From NCBI RefSeq assembly GCF_013167895.1, contig NZ_BLWC01000001.1, positions 1,736,001 through 1,800,000 on the forward strand: a stretch of DNA of 64,000 nt, read 5' to 3'. Position 1 is the first letter of the stretch; each line of letters begins with the position of its first letter. A program made the translations under genes and the position numbers. This document shows positions 8,557 to 17,035 of this stretch, piece by piece. The DNA comes from Streptomyces fulvorobeus (GTDB lineage: Bacteria; Actinomycetota; Actinomycetes; Streptomycetales; Streptomycetaceae). The notes beneath the pieces are model-generated. The model searched no databases, was not told the DNA's origin, and saw only the letters and a program-made list of their open reading frames with translations.

Positions 8557-9037
8557 GGGTTGCCTCCTGATCATGTTTCGGAAAATGCTTCAGCCACGCG
8601 CGTGCGCGGGGCGTTGGCCGTAGTCCACACGGGCTCGGCGAATCGCGCAAGTACCCGGCGTCCGAGACCGCCTAAACGGTGACGTTCCCTGCCACGTCGC
8701 CGCATCCTCCGGCCGGTCTCCTGCCGGGGCCTCGACAGCGCCCGATCCGTTTACGTCCTTCCTCAGCTTATGCCGTTTCGATCCGCCAATCGGAGTCGAA
8801 CAGCCTTTGGGAACGCTTGGACGGGTTGGGCGTATGGTTGCGGTTTGGCCCGTCCCCTCCTCCGACGCCCATACTCGTGCCCCGGCCGCGAGGCTCCAGA
8901 ACCTCGCGGTTACCTCACGGTAGAGATGACGTTTGCGCCCTCGCGGTACACGATGGAGGCGGCGCACAGCAGATGTCCCGGGGGTCCGTTCCCCGTACCA
9001 GGCCCCGTAGAGCAGCACCGAACAGCGAAGGAACAGC
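8557..9037. other. 481-bp divergent intergenic region between the DUF3052 gene and aceE
   Basis: No convincing gene was found here. It must hold the promoters of both flanking genes. The one clear structure is a perfect inverted repeat at 8886-8909, listed separately. Less GC-rich sequence at 8755-8850 is where promoters are likeliest, but I could not assign -35/-10 pairs with confidence. Confidence 0.5.
8886..8909. promoter_or_regulatory. Perfect inverted repeat upstream of aceE, candidate operator
   Basis: CCGCGAGG and CCTCGCGG are perfect complements separated by eight bases (CTCCAGAA), 129 bases before the aceE start. The dyad suits a dimeric repressor such as a GntR/PdhR-type pyruvate sensor, or a 5'-UTR hairpin. 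Function is inferred only from position and symmetry. Confidence 0.45.
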
Positions 9038-11779
9038 GTGGCTTCCGGATCCGATCGCAACCCGATCATCATTGGCGGCCTTCCGAGCCAGGTCCCGGAC
9101 TTCGATCCCGAGGAGACCCAGGAATGGCTCGACTCCCTCGACGCCGCCGTCGACGAGCGGGGCCGTGAGCGCGCCCGCTACCTGATGCTCCGGCTCATCG
9201 AGCGCGCGCGGGAGAAGCGCGTCGCCGTGCCGGAGATGCGCAGCACGGACTACGTGAACACGATCGCCACGAAGGACGAGCCGTTCTTCCCCGGTGACGA
9301 GGAGATCGAGCGCAAGGTCCTCAACGCGACCCGCTGGAACGCGGCCGTGATGGTCTCGCGCGCCCAGCGTCCCGGCATCGGCGTCGGCGGGCACATCGCC
9401 ACGTTCGCCTCCTCCGCGTCGCTGTACGACGTCGGTTTCAACCACTTCTTCCGCGGCAAGGACGACGGCGACGGTGGTGACCAGATCTTCTTCCAGGGGC
9501 ACGCGTCCCCCGGGATCTACGCGCGCGCGTTCCTTCTCGACCGGCTGAGCGAGGCGCAGCTCGACGCGTTCCGCCAGGAGAAGTCGAAGGCGCCCAACGG
9601 TCTGTCCAGCTACCCGCACCCGCGGCTGATGCCGGACTTCTGGGAGTTCCCGACCGTCTCGATGGGCCTCGGCCCCCTCGGCGCGATCTACCAGGCCCGG
9701 ATGAACCGCTACATGGAGGCGCGCGGTATCGCCGACACCTCCAAGTCGCACGTGTGGGCGTACCTGGGCGACGGCGAGATGGACGAGCCCGAGTCGCTGG
9801 GCCAGCTCTCCATCGCCGCCCGTGAGGGGCTGGACAACCTCACCTTCGTGGTGAACTGCAACCTCCAGCGCCTCGACGGCCCGGTCCGCGGCAACGGCAA
9901 GATCATCCAGGAGCTGGAGTCGCAGTTCCGCGGCGCCGGCTGGAACGTCATCAAGCTGGTCTGGGACCGCTCCTGGGACCCGTTGCTCGCGCAGGACCGC
10001 ACGGGCATCCTGGTCAACAAGCTGAACACCACGCCGGACGGGCAGTTCCAGACGTACGCCACCGAGACGGGCGCGTACATCCGTGACCACTTCTTCGGCG
10101 ACGACCCGCGGCTGCGCGACATGGTCAAGGACATGTCCGACCACCAGATCCTGCACCTGGGGCGCGGCGGCCACGACCACAAGAAGGTCTACGCGGCCTA
10201 CGCGGCGGCCAAGGCCCACAAGGGCCAGCCGACGGTGATCCTGGCGCAGACGGTCAAGGGCTGGACCCTGGGGCCGAACTTCGAGGGCCGCAACGCGACC
10301 CACCAGATGAAGAAGCTCACGGTCGAGGACCTCAAGCGCTTCCGCGACCGGCTGCACATCCCGATCACGGACAAGCAGCTGGACGAGGGCTACCCGCCGT
10401 ACTACCACCCGGGCCGCGACTCCGAAGAGATCCAGTACATGCACGACCGCCGCCAGGGTCTGGGCGGTTACGTCCCGACGCGCGTGGTGCGGGCGAAGCC
10501 GCTGGCCCTGCCGGACGAGAAGACGTACGCGGCCGCGAGGAAGGGCTCGGGTACGCAGTCGATCGCCACGACCATGGCGTTCGTCCGCATCCTGAAGGAC
10601 CTGATGCGGGACAAGGAGATCGGCAAGCGCTTCGTGCTGATCGCGCCCGACGAGTACCGCACCTTCGGCATGGACGCGTTCTTCCCGAGCGCGAAGATCT
10701 ACAACCCGCTCGGTCAGCAGTACGAGGCCGTCGACCGCGACCTGCTCCTCGCGTACAAGGAGTCGCCGACCGGGCAGATGCTGCACGACGGCATCTCCGA
10801 GGCCGGCTGCACGGCTTCGCTGATCGCCGCCGGATCGGCGTACGCCACGCACGGCGAGCCGCTGATCCCGGTCTACGTCTTCTACTCGATGTTCGGTTTC
10901 CAGCGCACCGGTGACCAGTTCTGGCAGATGGCCGACCAGCTCGCGCGCGGCTTCGTGCTGGGTGCGACCGCCGGTCGTACGACCCTGACCGGTGAGGGCC
11001 TCCAGCACGCGGACGGCCACTCGCAGCTGCTCGCCTCGACCAACCCGGGCTGTGTCGCCTACGACCCGGCCTTCGGGTACGAGATCGCGCACATCGTCAA
11101 GGACGGTCTGCGACGGATGTACGGCGGGACGCCCGAGGAGAACGAGGACGTCTTCTACTACCTCACCGTCTACAACGAGCCGATCCAGCACCCGGCCGAG
11201 CCGGCAGACGTGGACGTGGAGGGCATCCTCAAGGGCGTGTACCGCTACCGGAGCGGTGAGAAGGGCCAGATCCCGGCCCAGATCATGGCGTCCGGCGTGG
11301 CGGTCCCGTGGGCGGTCGAGGCGCAGCAGATCCTCGCCGACGAGTGGAACGTCAAGGCCGACGTCTGGTCGGCGACCTCCTGGAACGAGCTGCGCCGCGA
11401 GGCCGTGGACGTGGAGCGGTACAACCTGCTGCACCCGGAGGAGGAGCAGCGCGTGCCGTACGTCACGTCGAAGCTCTCCGGCTGCGAGGGCCCGTTCGTG
11501 GCGGTGTCGGACTGGATGCGTTCTGTACCTGACCAGATCTCCCGGTGGGTCCCCGGCGCGTACCAGTCGCTGGGCGCCGACGGTTTCGGCTTCGCCGACA
11601 CCCGGGGCGCGGCCCGCCGCTTCTTCCACATCGACGCGCAGTCGATCGTCCTCGCGGTGCTCACCGAGCTCGCGAAGGAGGGAAGGATCGACCGGTCCGC
11701 CCTGAAGACGGCGGTCGACCGCTACGAGCTCCTGGACGTGGCCGCGGCCGATCCGGGCCCGGCCGGCGGGGACGCGTAG
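9038..11779 (+). CDS. aceE: Pyruvate dehydrogenase (acetyl-transferring), homodimeric E1 component
   Basis: 913 residues, the full length for the homodimeric AceE type, from GTG 9038 with AAGGA five bases upstream. It decarboxylates pyruvate with thiamine diphosphate and transfers the acetyl group to the lipoyl E2 subunit. Signatures visible: an N-terminal block ending SAQLDAF-like before [21 protein letters not shown]; the ThDP motif [10 protein letters not shown] running to [32 protein letters not shown]; the transketolase-like central region with [14 protein letters not shown]; and the C-terminal SWNELRREA domain. It stands alone, without E2 or E3 genes, as usual in Streptomyces where these are scattered. 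A strong hairpin follows the stop. Confidence 0.97.
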   Translation: MASGSDRNPIIIGGLPSQVPDFDPEETQEWLDSLDAAVDERGRERARYLMLRLIERAREKRVAVPEMRSTDYVNTIATKDEPFFPGDEEIERKVLNATRWNAAVMVSRAQRPGIGVGGHIATFASSASLYDVGFNHFFRGKDDGDGGDQIFFQGHASPGIYARAFLLDRLSEAQLDAFRQEKSKAPNGLSSYPHPRLMPDFWEFPTVSMGLGPLGAIYQARMNRYMEARGIADTSKSHVWAYLGDGEMDEPESLGQLSIAAREGLDNLTFVVNCNLQRLDGPVRGNGKIIQELESQFRGAGWNVIKLVWDRSWDPLLAQDRTGILVNKLNTTPDGQFQTYATETGAYIRDHFFGDDPRLRDMVKDMSDHQILHLGRGGHDHKKVYAAYAAAKAHKGQPTVILAQTVKGWTLGPNFEGRNATHQMKKLTVEDLKRFRDRLHIPITDKQLDEGYPPYYHPGRDSEEIQYMHDRRQGLGGYVPTRVVRAKPLALPDEKTYAAARKGSGTQSIATTMAFVRILKDLMRDKEIGKRFVLIAPDEYRTFGMDAFFPSAKIYNPLGQQYEAVDRDLLLAYKESPTGQMLHDGISEAGCTASLIAAGSAYATHGEPLIPVYVFYSMFGFQRTGDQFWQMADQLARGFVLGATAGRTTLTGEGLQHADGHSQLLASTNPGCVAYDPAFGYEIAHIVKDGLRRMYGGTPEENEDVFYYLTVYNEPIQHPAEPADVDVEGILKGVYRYRSGEKGQIPAQIMASGVAVPWAVEAQQILADEWNVKADVWSATSWNELRREAVDVERYNLLHPEEEQRVPYVTSKLSGCEGPFVAVSDWMRSVPDQISRWVPGAYQSLGADGFGFADTRGAARRFFHIDAQSIVLAVLTELAKEGRIDRSALKTAVDRYELLDVAAADPGPAGGDA

Positions 11780-11788
11780 GCAGGCGTT

Positions 11789-11834
11789 CGGGAGAGGGGC
11801 GGCGGGACCGGAAGGTCGCGCCGCCCCTCTCCCG
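11789..11834. terminator. Bidirectional terminator between aceE and the I36 inhibitor-like gene
   Basis: A perfect 16-bp stem (CGGGAGAGGGGCGGCG and its complement) encloses a loop that itself folds as GACC-GGAA-GGTC. It sits between the convergent stops of aceE (11779) and the I36-like gene (11855) and should stop transcription from both sides. Confidence 0.85.
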
Positions 11835-11854
11835 TACCGGGGCGGGGCCGGCTC

Positions 11855-12217
11855 TCAGCTCTCCCAGATCTTGAAGGCCCTGACCTGGTAGGAGGACCTG
11901 GGCACCCAGGTGCCGCCGCCCGGGTAGGTCTCGAACTCGCCGGTCTCGGCGCACTCGGCCGACTGGTAGGTGGTGACGGGCCGCCCGGTGCGGTTGGCGA
12001 GCGCCTGGGCCCTGCCGCCCGCGGGGAGCGGGACACAGCTCTCGATGTCGACGGTGGACAGTTCATGCACCTGGCGGGCTCCGGTGAAGTCCGGTTTCTG
12101 CCACAGGCAGAGCTGCCCGGCGTCGCAGGTGCCGAGCCGGACGGGTGCGGCGTGGACGCCGGTCGGCGGGAGCAGTGCGGTGGCGGCCAGAGCGGCCGCA
12201 AGGACAGTGGTGCGCAT
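11855..12217 (-). CDS. Secreted peptidase-inhibitor family I36 / beta-gamma-crystallin-like protein
   Basis: 120 residues from ATG 12217, preceded by GGGGGA. A Sec signal peptide is clear: basic MRTT, a hydrophobic Ala/Leu core and a cut around VHA-AP. The mature part has GTCDAGQLCLWQKPDFTG, a crystallin-like Greek-key start seen in Streptomyces metalloprotease inhibitors (SMPI, family I36). Four cysteines could form two disulfides, with the tail YPGGGTWVPRSSYQVRAFKIWES. It is probably a small stable extracellular protein; inhibition is by analogy only. Confidence 0.8.
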   Translation of the reverse strand: MRTTVLAAALAATALLPPTGVHAAPVRLGTCDAGQLCLWQKPDFTGARQVHELSTVDIESCVPLPAGGRAQALANRTGRPVTTYQSAECAETGEFETYPGGGTWVPRSSYQVRAFKIWES

Positions 12218-12401
12218 GGTGGATCGTCCCCCGTGGTCGTGCGGATCAGTTGTCCGCACCCTGACCCGTGGGCGGCGCCGGGGGAAGGGCTGCGGGACGG
12301 CGCCACCCTGATAGGGGTTTCCGTCGCCGCCCGTGAAGGACGCGCCGGAGCCAGGTGACGGGCATCACCCCTGTCACGGGCCCGGACGCGCGTCTCCTGG
12401 G

Positions 12402-12802
12402 GTGAGGCGCAGTGACTCCCCCGGCTCCTCCCCCACCCTCACCGCCTGGCGCGCGCTGCTCGCCGTGGTGGTCGTGTTCGTGATGTTCTGCCACAGCTAC
12501 GGCTCCGTGCGGTGCGGGGTCGCGGCGCACGGCCCGCCGTCGCGGGACCGCGACGGCGGATTCAGGACGTGCCGTACCTGGCGGTCGCAGGCATCGGACA
12601 CGGCGTCGGTCCGGTCGCTCCGGAGTTCGGCGCGCGGATCGTGTCGGCCCGGGGCGCAAGGGGACACAGCGGCTCTTTCGAGCCGGGTACCGAGAGCCTC
12701 AGCAACTTCGCGGCGATCGGCGTGGGCGCCTGCGACTCGATCAGCCGCGCGAGCGGTGACGGCGCCTGTCACAGCGGGATCTCCGGCGAGCGAGGCAGCT
12801 GA
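12402..12802 (+). pseudogene. Remnant of a DUF1023-type alpha/beta hydrolase (internal deletions plus frame change)
   Basis: The first frame (GTG 12402) gives a membrane start, LTAWRALLAVVVVFVM, joined directly to FCHSYGSVRCGVAAHG, which is the nucleophile elbow of the DUF1023 hydrolase family. From about 12560 the reading continues in another frame with DVPYLAVAGIGHGVGPVAPEFG, GHSGSFEPGTESLSNFAAIGVG and a TGA at 12802; this matches the C-terminal part of the same family as I remember it. Intact members have about 200 residues between the membrane helix and the nucleophile and about 50 between the nucleophile and DVPYL. Both stretches are missing, so this is a deleted, non-functional copy. 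Third-position GC is high in the second frame, supporting former coding. Confidence 0.75.
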
Positions 12803-12873
12803 CGCGCGTAGAGCGCGGCATCTGAGCCGATTTGCGGATCGCTTCGAGGGGGACGCGGGAGCCGTGTGCCGCA

Positions 12874-12879
12874 TACGAT
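12874..12879 (+). promoter_or_regulatory. Leaderless -10 element (TACGAT) for the DUF4429-SHOCT gene
   Basis: TACGAT lies exactly seven bases before ATG 12887, the TANNNT-N7-ATG arrangement typical of actinobacterial leaderless transcripts. Confidence 0.5.
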
Positions 12880-12886
12880 GAGGCGC

Positions 12887-13833
12887 ATGGGTGATGTGCT
12901 GGCCGGAATTCATGCCACCTGGGAGTTCGACACCGACTCCGTGCTCATCCGCTTCGAACGGGGTATGCGCACGCCGAAGCTCTTGCAGAGCCTGCGCGAA
13001 CGCCGCGTCCCGCACGCGGCGTTGTCGGCGGTGACGCTGAACCCGGGCAAGCGGGGCACGGTGGTCCTGCACGCGGTGCCGAGACCCGGTGCCGATCCAC
13101 TGCTGGAGGCTGCGGCCGGACAGCTGAAGGACGGCTGCGATCCGTACCGGCTGGTGCTCCCGGCCGAGCGCGGGACGCTCGCCGAGTACTACGCGGACGA
13201 GCTGCGCGCCCTGCTGGGGCCGGACGCGGCGCGGCCCGCCGACCGGTTCATGGTGGCGGCGCCCGAGGCCCCGCTCAGCTTCAAGGCGTACGACGGCCGG
13301 GCCGGCTTCGACGGTGACCGAATCTCCTTCCGGTGGTCCTGGACCGGTGCGTCAAGCGCCAAGTGGAAGGCGGGCGACCAGACGTTCTCGGTGCGGGAGC
13401 TGAGTGGCGTCGAATGGCGTTCACCCGAGGCGTTCGACGGCTATCTGCGGCTCGTGCCGCGCACCGGGGCGGGCGACCCCGTCCTGGCGGGCGGGGTGGA
13501 CGCGCCCGGTGCGCCGTACGGGCCGGCCGGCGTTCACGGCCTGCGGGCCGCCGTCCGTCCCGCGCAGGCGGACCAGGACCCGGCGGCGGTCGTCTTCGGT
13601 CTGGGCTACGGGCCGGTGCACGAGTCGCTGCCTTTCGCCGCCGCCGTCCTGGAATCCGTACGCCGCCGTCATCCGCAGCCCGTCGCCGCCCCGCCGGCCT
13701 GGCCGGCGGGGGGCGGTGCGATCCGGCGGACGTCGCCGAGCGGATCAGGTACCTGGGGGAACTGCACGAGGCCGGCCTGGTCACCGATGACGAGTACGGG
13801 GCGAAGAAGGCGCAACTGCTCGCGGAGCTGTAG
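12887..13833 (+). CDS. DUF4429 and SHOCT domain protein, interrupted by one frameshift
   Basis: Starts at ATG 12887. The first ~270 codons encode two DUF4429-like beta-rich repeats (GIHATWEFDTDSVLIRFERG; FKAYDGRAGFDGDRISFRW). From about 13717 the sequence continues one frame back with CDPADVAERIRYLGELHEAG, a SHOCT domain (LHEAGLVTDDEYGAKKAQLL) ending at TAG 13833. Restoring one base in the GCGGGGGGCGG run around 13707-13717 joins them into the usual DUF4429-SHOCT architecture. SHOCT segments are short C-terminal oligomerisation or membrane-association motifs; the protein's function is unknown. Either a real frameshift or a homopolymer sequencing error. Confidence 0.8.
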
Positions 13834-13916
13834 CGGGCCCCGTGGCCTCGTACGTCTCCGCCCCGTACGCCTCTGTCCCCGTACCCCGGTACGACCAGGC
13901 TCGGCGTAAGCCCCCG

Positions 13917-14933
13917 TTACTCGCGCGCGACGGACGTGTTGCTCATGTCCGGGTAGCGGTCACCCGCCACCTGCCCGGCGATCGGCTCCAGCAGGGCCAG
14001 CTCCTCCACGGTCAGCTTCAGCCGGGTCGCCGCCACGTTCTCCAGGAGGCGGCTCCGCTTCCGCGTTCCCGGGATCGGCACCACCGTCAGGCCGTGCGCC
14101 TGCGCGCGCTGCTGCACCCAGGCGAGGGCCACCTGCGCGGCCGTCGCCCCGTGTGCCGCCGCGATCTTGTGCACGGGCTCCAGAAGGGCCGCGTTCGCCT
14201 TCGCGTTCTCGCCCGTGAAGCGCGGCTGGAACCTGCGGAAGTCGCCCTCCGCCAGCTCCTTGCCCGCGTCCGCGAACGCCCCGGTCAGGAAGCCACGGCC
14301 GAGCGGCGAGTACGGCACGAGCGTCACCCCGAGTTCGGCCGCCGCGCCGACCGCACTGCGCTCCACGTCCCGGCTGAACAGCGACCACTCCGACTGGAGG
14401 GCGGCGATCGGGTGCACGGCGTGGGCCTCACGGAGTTCGGCGCCGGTCACCTCGCTCAGCCCGAGCTGCCTGACCTTGCCCTGCCGTACCAGTTCGGCCA
14501 TGGCGCCCACCGACTCGGCCAGCGGGACGGCCGGGTCGCGCCTGTGCATGTAGTACAGGTCGATGACGTCGGTGCCCAGCCTGCGCAGGCTGGCCTCGAC
14601 GGACTGGCGGATGTACGCCGGGTCGTTGCGGACGCCCCGGTGGCGCGGGTCGTCGGTCCGCTCGATGGCGTACTTCGTGGCCAGCGTGATCTCGTCGCGG
14701 TGCGCCCCGACGAAGGGCGCGAGGAACTCCTCGTTGGCACCGCGCCCGTAGATGTCGGCCGTGTCGAAGAGGGTGACCCCCACCTCCAGCGCCGCTTCCA
14801 GGGTGTCGCGGGCGGCTGCCTCGTCGGTGTCGCCGTAGAACTCGCTCATCCCCATGCAGCCGAGGCCCTGCACGCCGACCCGCGGGCCGTCGTCCCCGCC
14901 GAGCCGCACGGTGGTGATCCTGTCGTCAGTCAT
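13917..14933 (-). CDS. Aldo/keto reductase
   Basis: 338 residues from ATG 14933, whose A overlaps the TGA of the upstream merR gene (TGATG), so the two are translationally coupled. An NADPH-dependent AKR barrel: GLGCMGMSEFYG, LFDTADIYGRGANEE with the catalytic Asp and Tyr, LATKYA with the catalytic Lys, LYYMHRRD with the catalytic His, and NADP-binding PIPGTRKRSRLLEN near the end. It resembles the YajO/AKR13 group that reduces aldehydes and ketones. Expression is presumably controlled by the MerR regulator in response to a reactive carbonyl or similar electrophile. Confidence 0.94.
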   Translation of the reverse strand: MTDDRITTVRLGGDDGPRVGVQGLGCMGMSEFYGDTDEAAARDTLEAALEVGVTLFDTADIYGRGANEEFLAPFVGAHRDEITLATKYAIERTDDPRHRGVRNDPAYIRQSVEASLRRLGTDVIDLYYMHRRDPAVPLAESVGAMAELVRQGKVRQLGLSEVTGAELREAHAVHPIAALQSEWSLFSRDVERSAVGAAAELGVTLVPYSPLGRGFLTGAFADAGKELAEGDFRRFQPRFTGENAKANAALLEPVHKIAAAHGATAAQVALAWVQQRAQAHGLTVVPIPGTRKRSRLLENVAATRLKLTVEELALLEPIAGQVAGDRYPDMSNTSVARE

Positions 14934-15394
14934 CAGGCACTCGGCCTTTCCGGTACCCGTCGGGCACCCGCATAGAATTCGATCTTGAAGTCGAGGACGG
15001 CGAGGGTGTCCTGGAGCTCCGCGATCCGCGTCCGTACGTCGCGTCGGGTCGCCTCCAGCAGTTCCTGCCGGGCCTCGAACGTGTGCTCGCCCTCGCGCAG
15101 CAGTTCCGCGTACCTCACCATGTCGGCGACCGGCATCCCGGTCAGCCTGAGCTTGCCGACGAAGCCCAGCCAGTCCAGATCCCGGTTGGTGAACCGGCGC
15201 TGGCCGGTGTGCGAGCGGTCGACGTGCGGCATCAGCCCGATCCGCTCGTACCACCGCAGGGTGTGCGCCGTGAGGCCGGTGAAGGCGGCGACCTCGCTGA
15301 TGGCGTAGCGGTCCTGTCCCTCGGGCCGCGGATGCGCCGGTGGGGGCGCAGCGCCGACAGACGTCCGTTCGGAAGCGTTCTCCATCACCGTCAT
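14933..15394 (-). CDS. MerR family transcriptional regulator
   Basis: 153 residues if translation starts at ATG 15394, which lies where transcription should begin (leaderless); ATG 15385 or GTG 15388 are alternatives. The N-terminal winged helix is YAISEVAAFTGLTAHTLRWYERIGL, followed by RRFTNRDLDWLGFVGKLRLTGMPV, then a long dimerisation helix. There is no cysteine cluster for metal binding, so it belongs with small-molecule or aldehyde-type MerR proteins. It is coupled to the aldo/keto reductase it likely controls, and an 18-bp perfect palindrome sits in its own promoter with the 19-bp spacer that MerR activators need. Confidence 0.92.
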   Translation of the reverse strand: MTVMENASERTSVGAAPPPAHPRPEGQDRYAISEVAAFTGLTAHTLRWYERIGLMPHVDRSHTGQRRFTNRDLDWLGFVGKLRLTGMPVADMVRYAELLREGEHTFEARQELLEATRRDVRTRIAELQDTLAVLDFKIEFYAGARRVPERPSA

Positions 15395-15401
15395 GTCCTC
15401 C

Positions 15402-15432
15402 ACGCTAGAACCTTCGAGTGCACTCGAAGCAA
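15402..15432 (-). promoter_or_regulatory. MerR-type promoter and operator for the merR-aldo/keto reductase operon
   Basis: On the minus strand, TTGCTT (15427-15432) and TAGCGT (15402-15407) are separated by exactly 19 bases. The perfect palindrome CTTCGAGTGCACTCGAAG (15412-15429) fills the spacer and overlaps the -35. Over-long spacers with a centred dyad are the hallmark of MerR-regulated promoters. Confidence 0.75.
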
Positions 15433-15457
15433 GCGCAACCGATCACGTGTTCCCCAT

Positions 15458-15463
15458 TAGGCT
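15458..15463 (+). promoter_or_regulatory. Leaderless -10 element (TAGGCT) of the serine hydrolase gene
   Basis: TAGGCT is followed by seven bases and then ATG 15471, with no ribosome site; a leaderless start is expected. The MerR operator is only about 30 bases upstream, so the regulator might also affect this divergent gene. Confidence 0.55.
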
Positions 15464-15470
15464 CAGCGGC

Positions 15471-16289
15471 ATGCAGAGCCTGGAGATGATCGACAACTGG
15501 CCCGTACCCACCGTCGCGGCAGCCGTCGTACGGGCGGACGGCGCCGTACCCGGCACACGCGGCCCGCTCGCGCACCGCTTCCCGCTCGCCTCGGTCACCA
15601 AGCCCCTCGTGGCGTACGCGGCGCTGGTGGCGTACGAGGAGGGCGCCGTCGAGCTGGACGAACCGGCGGGGCCCGAGGGCTCCACCGTGCGCCACCTGCT
15701 CGCGCACACCAGCGGCCTCGCCTTCGACGAGCACCGCGTGACGGCCCCGCCCGGCACCCGCCGCCTCTACTCCAACGCGGGGTTCGAGGTGCTCGGGGAC
15801 CACATCGCCAAGGCGACCGACATCCCGTTCCCCGAGTACGTGCGCCAGGCCGTCCTGGAACCACTGGGCATGACGTCGACCGTCCTGGCCGGCTCGCCCG
15901 CCAAGGACGGCGTCTCGACCGTCGACGACCTGCTGCGGTTCGCCGCCGAGGTGCAGGCGCCCCGGCTGCTGGACCCGCGCACGGTGCTGGCCGCCCAGAC
16001 GGTCGTCCACCCCGGCCTCAAGGGCGTCCTGCCGGGCTACGGCCACCAGAACCCCAACGACTGGGGGCTCGGCTTCGAGATCCGCGCCACCAAGCAGCCG
16101 CACTGGACCGGGGCTTCCTCGTCCCCGGCGACCTTCGGGCACTTCGGCCAGTCCGGTACGTTCCTGTGGATCGACCCGGTGGCGGGGGCGGCCTGCGTCG
16201 CGCTCACCGACCGGGACTTCGGCCCCTGGGCCGCCGAGGTGTGGCCGGCGTTCACCGACGCGGTGCTCGCGGAGCTGGCGGGGCGGTGA
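15471..16289 (+). CDS. Serine hydrolase / class C beta-lactamase-like protein
   Basis: 272 residues. The penicillin-binding fold motifs are present: SVTK at residues 41-44 (nucleophile Ser41 and Lys44), YSN at 100-102, and HFGQSG in place of the KTG triad near residue 225. There is no signal peptide, so it is probably cytosolic. Members of this group act as esterases, D-amino peptidases or amide hydrolases; the substrate cannot be read from sequence. The ATG is placed by the leaderless -10. It is divergent from the merR-aldo/keto reductase operon. Confidence 0.88.
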   Translation: MQSLEMIDNWPVPTVAAAVVRADGAVPGTRGPLAHRFPLASVTKPLVAYAALVAYEEGAVELDEPAGPEGSTVRHLLAHTSGLAFDEHRVTAPPGTRRLYSNAGFEVLGDHIAKATDIPFPEYVRQAVLEPLGMTSTVLAGSPAKDGVSTVDDLLRFAAEVQAPRLLDPRTVLAAQTVVHPGLKGVLPGYGHQNPNDWGLGFEIRATKQPHWTGASSSPATFGHFGQSGTFLWIDPVAGAACVALTDRDFGPWAAEVWPAFTDAVLAELAGR

Positions 16290-16301
16290 GCCGGGCGGCC
16301 G

Positions 16302-16970
16302 TCAGACGGCGCCGAGCTCCCAGATGAGCAGGTGGGCCGGTGTGGACGCGCGTATGCCGAGCCCTCGCGGGCGTGTGATCCGCGCCGAGTCGCCGGGGCC
16401 GAGCTCCTCGCCCCCGATCCGTACGCCGCCGCTCACCATGTGCACGTACGCCCCCTCCGCGTCCGGCACGGCGGTGCGCTCCCCCGCGGCCGGCCTGCGG
16501 ACGTGCAGCATCGCACCGGCGGCGGGGAGGGCGTACGGGGTGGAGTCGGCGATGCCGGGGACGACGGCGTACGAGGGTTCGCCGCCCGGCGACAGGGGCG
16601 CGAGCCACATCTGGAGGAAGGTCAGCGGCTCGTCGCCGTCGTTGCGCTCGACGTGGCGGACCCCGGCCGCCGCGCTGAGGTGCTGGAGGTCACCGGCCCG
16701 GACGAGGGTGGCGTGGCCCGCCGAGTCGCGGTGGGTCAGCTCGCCCTCCACCACCAAGGTGACGATCTCGGTGTGGCTGTGGGGATGCTCGTCGAAGCCG
16801 GCGCCGGGGGCGAGGCGCTCCTCGTTGCAGGCCAGTACCGGCCCGAAGCGCAGATTCTCCGGGTCGTGGAAACGTCCGAAGGAGAAGGCGTGCAGCGTCT
16901 CGATGCCCTCGGAGACTCCCGGGGCCGGGCCCCCGCCGCGAAAGCGGTCGCCGGAGCGGCGTACGTCCAT
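16302..16970 (-). CDS. Pirin family protein
   Basis: 222 residues from ATG 16970; the adjoining GTG 16973 is equally possible because TATCGT (16980-16985) lies six bases before it. A bicupin with the pirin pattern: FGRFHDPENLRFGPVLACNEE, then the metal-binding cluster HPHSHTEIVTLVVEGELTHR and RAGDLQHLSAAAGVRHVE in the first cupin. The second cupin keeps the fold (GAYVHMVSGGVRIGGEELGPGD). Bacterial pirins include quercetinase-like dioxygenases and regulators; the role here is unknown. It is divergent from fasR. Confidence 0.9.
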   Translation of the reverse strand: MDVRRSGDRFRGGGPAPGVSEGIETLHAFSFGRFHDPENLRFGPVLACNEERLAPGAGFDEHPHSHTEIVTLVVEGELTHRDSAGHATLVRAGDLQHLSAAAGVRHVERNDGDEPLTFLQMWLAPLSPGGEPSYAVVPGIADSTPYALPAAGAMLHVRRPAAGERTAVPDAEGAYVHMVSGGVRIGGEELGPGDSARITRPRGLGIRASTPAHLLIWELGAV

Positions 16971-17035
16971 CACATGCCCACGATAGAGCCCGGGCGCCCC
17001 TCCCCTCCGTTCCGATGCCCTGATAAGGCAGTCTT

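Noticed and set aside
8915..11629. 904-codon minus-strand open frame
   Set aside because: Exactly antisense to aceE, whose every catalytic motif is present on the plus strand.
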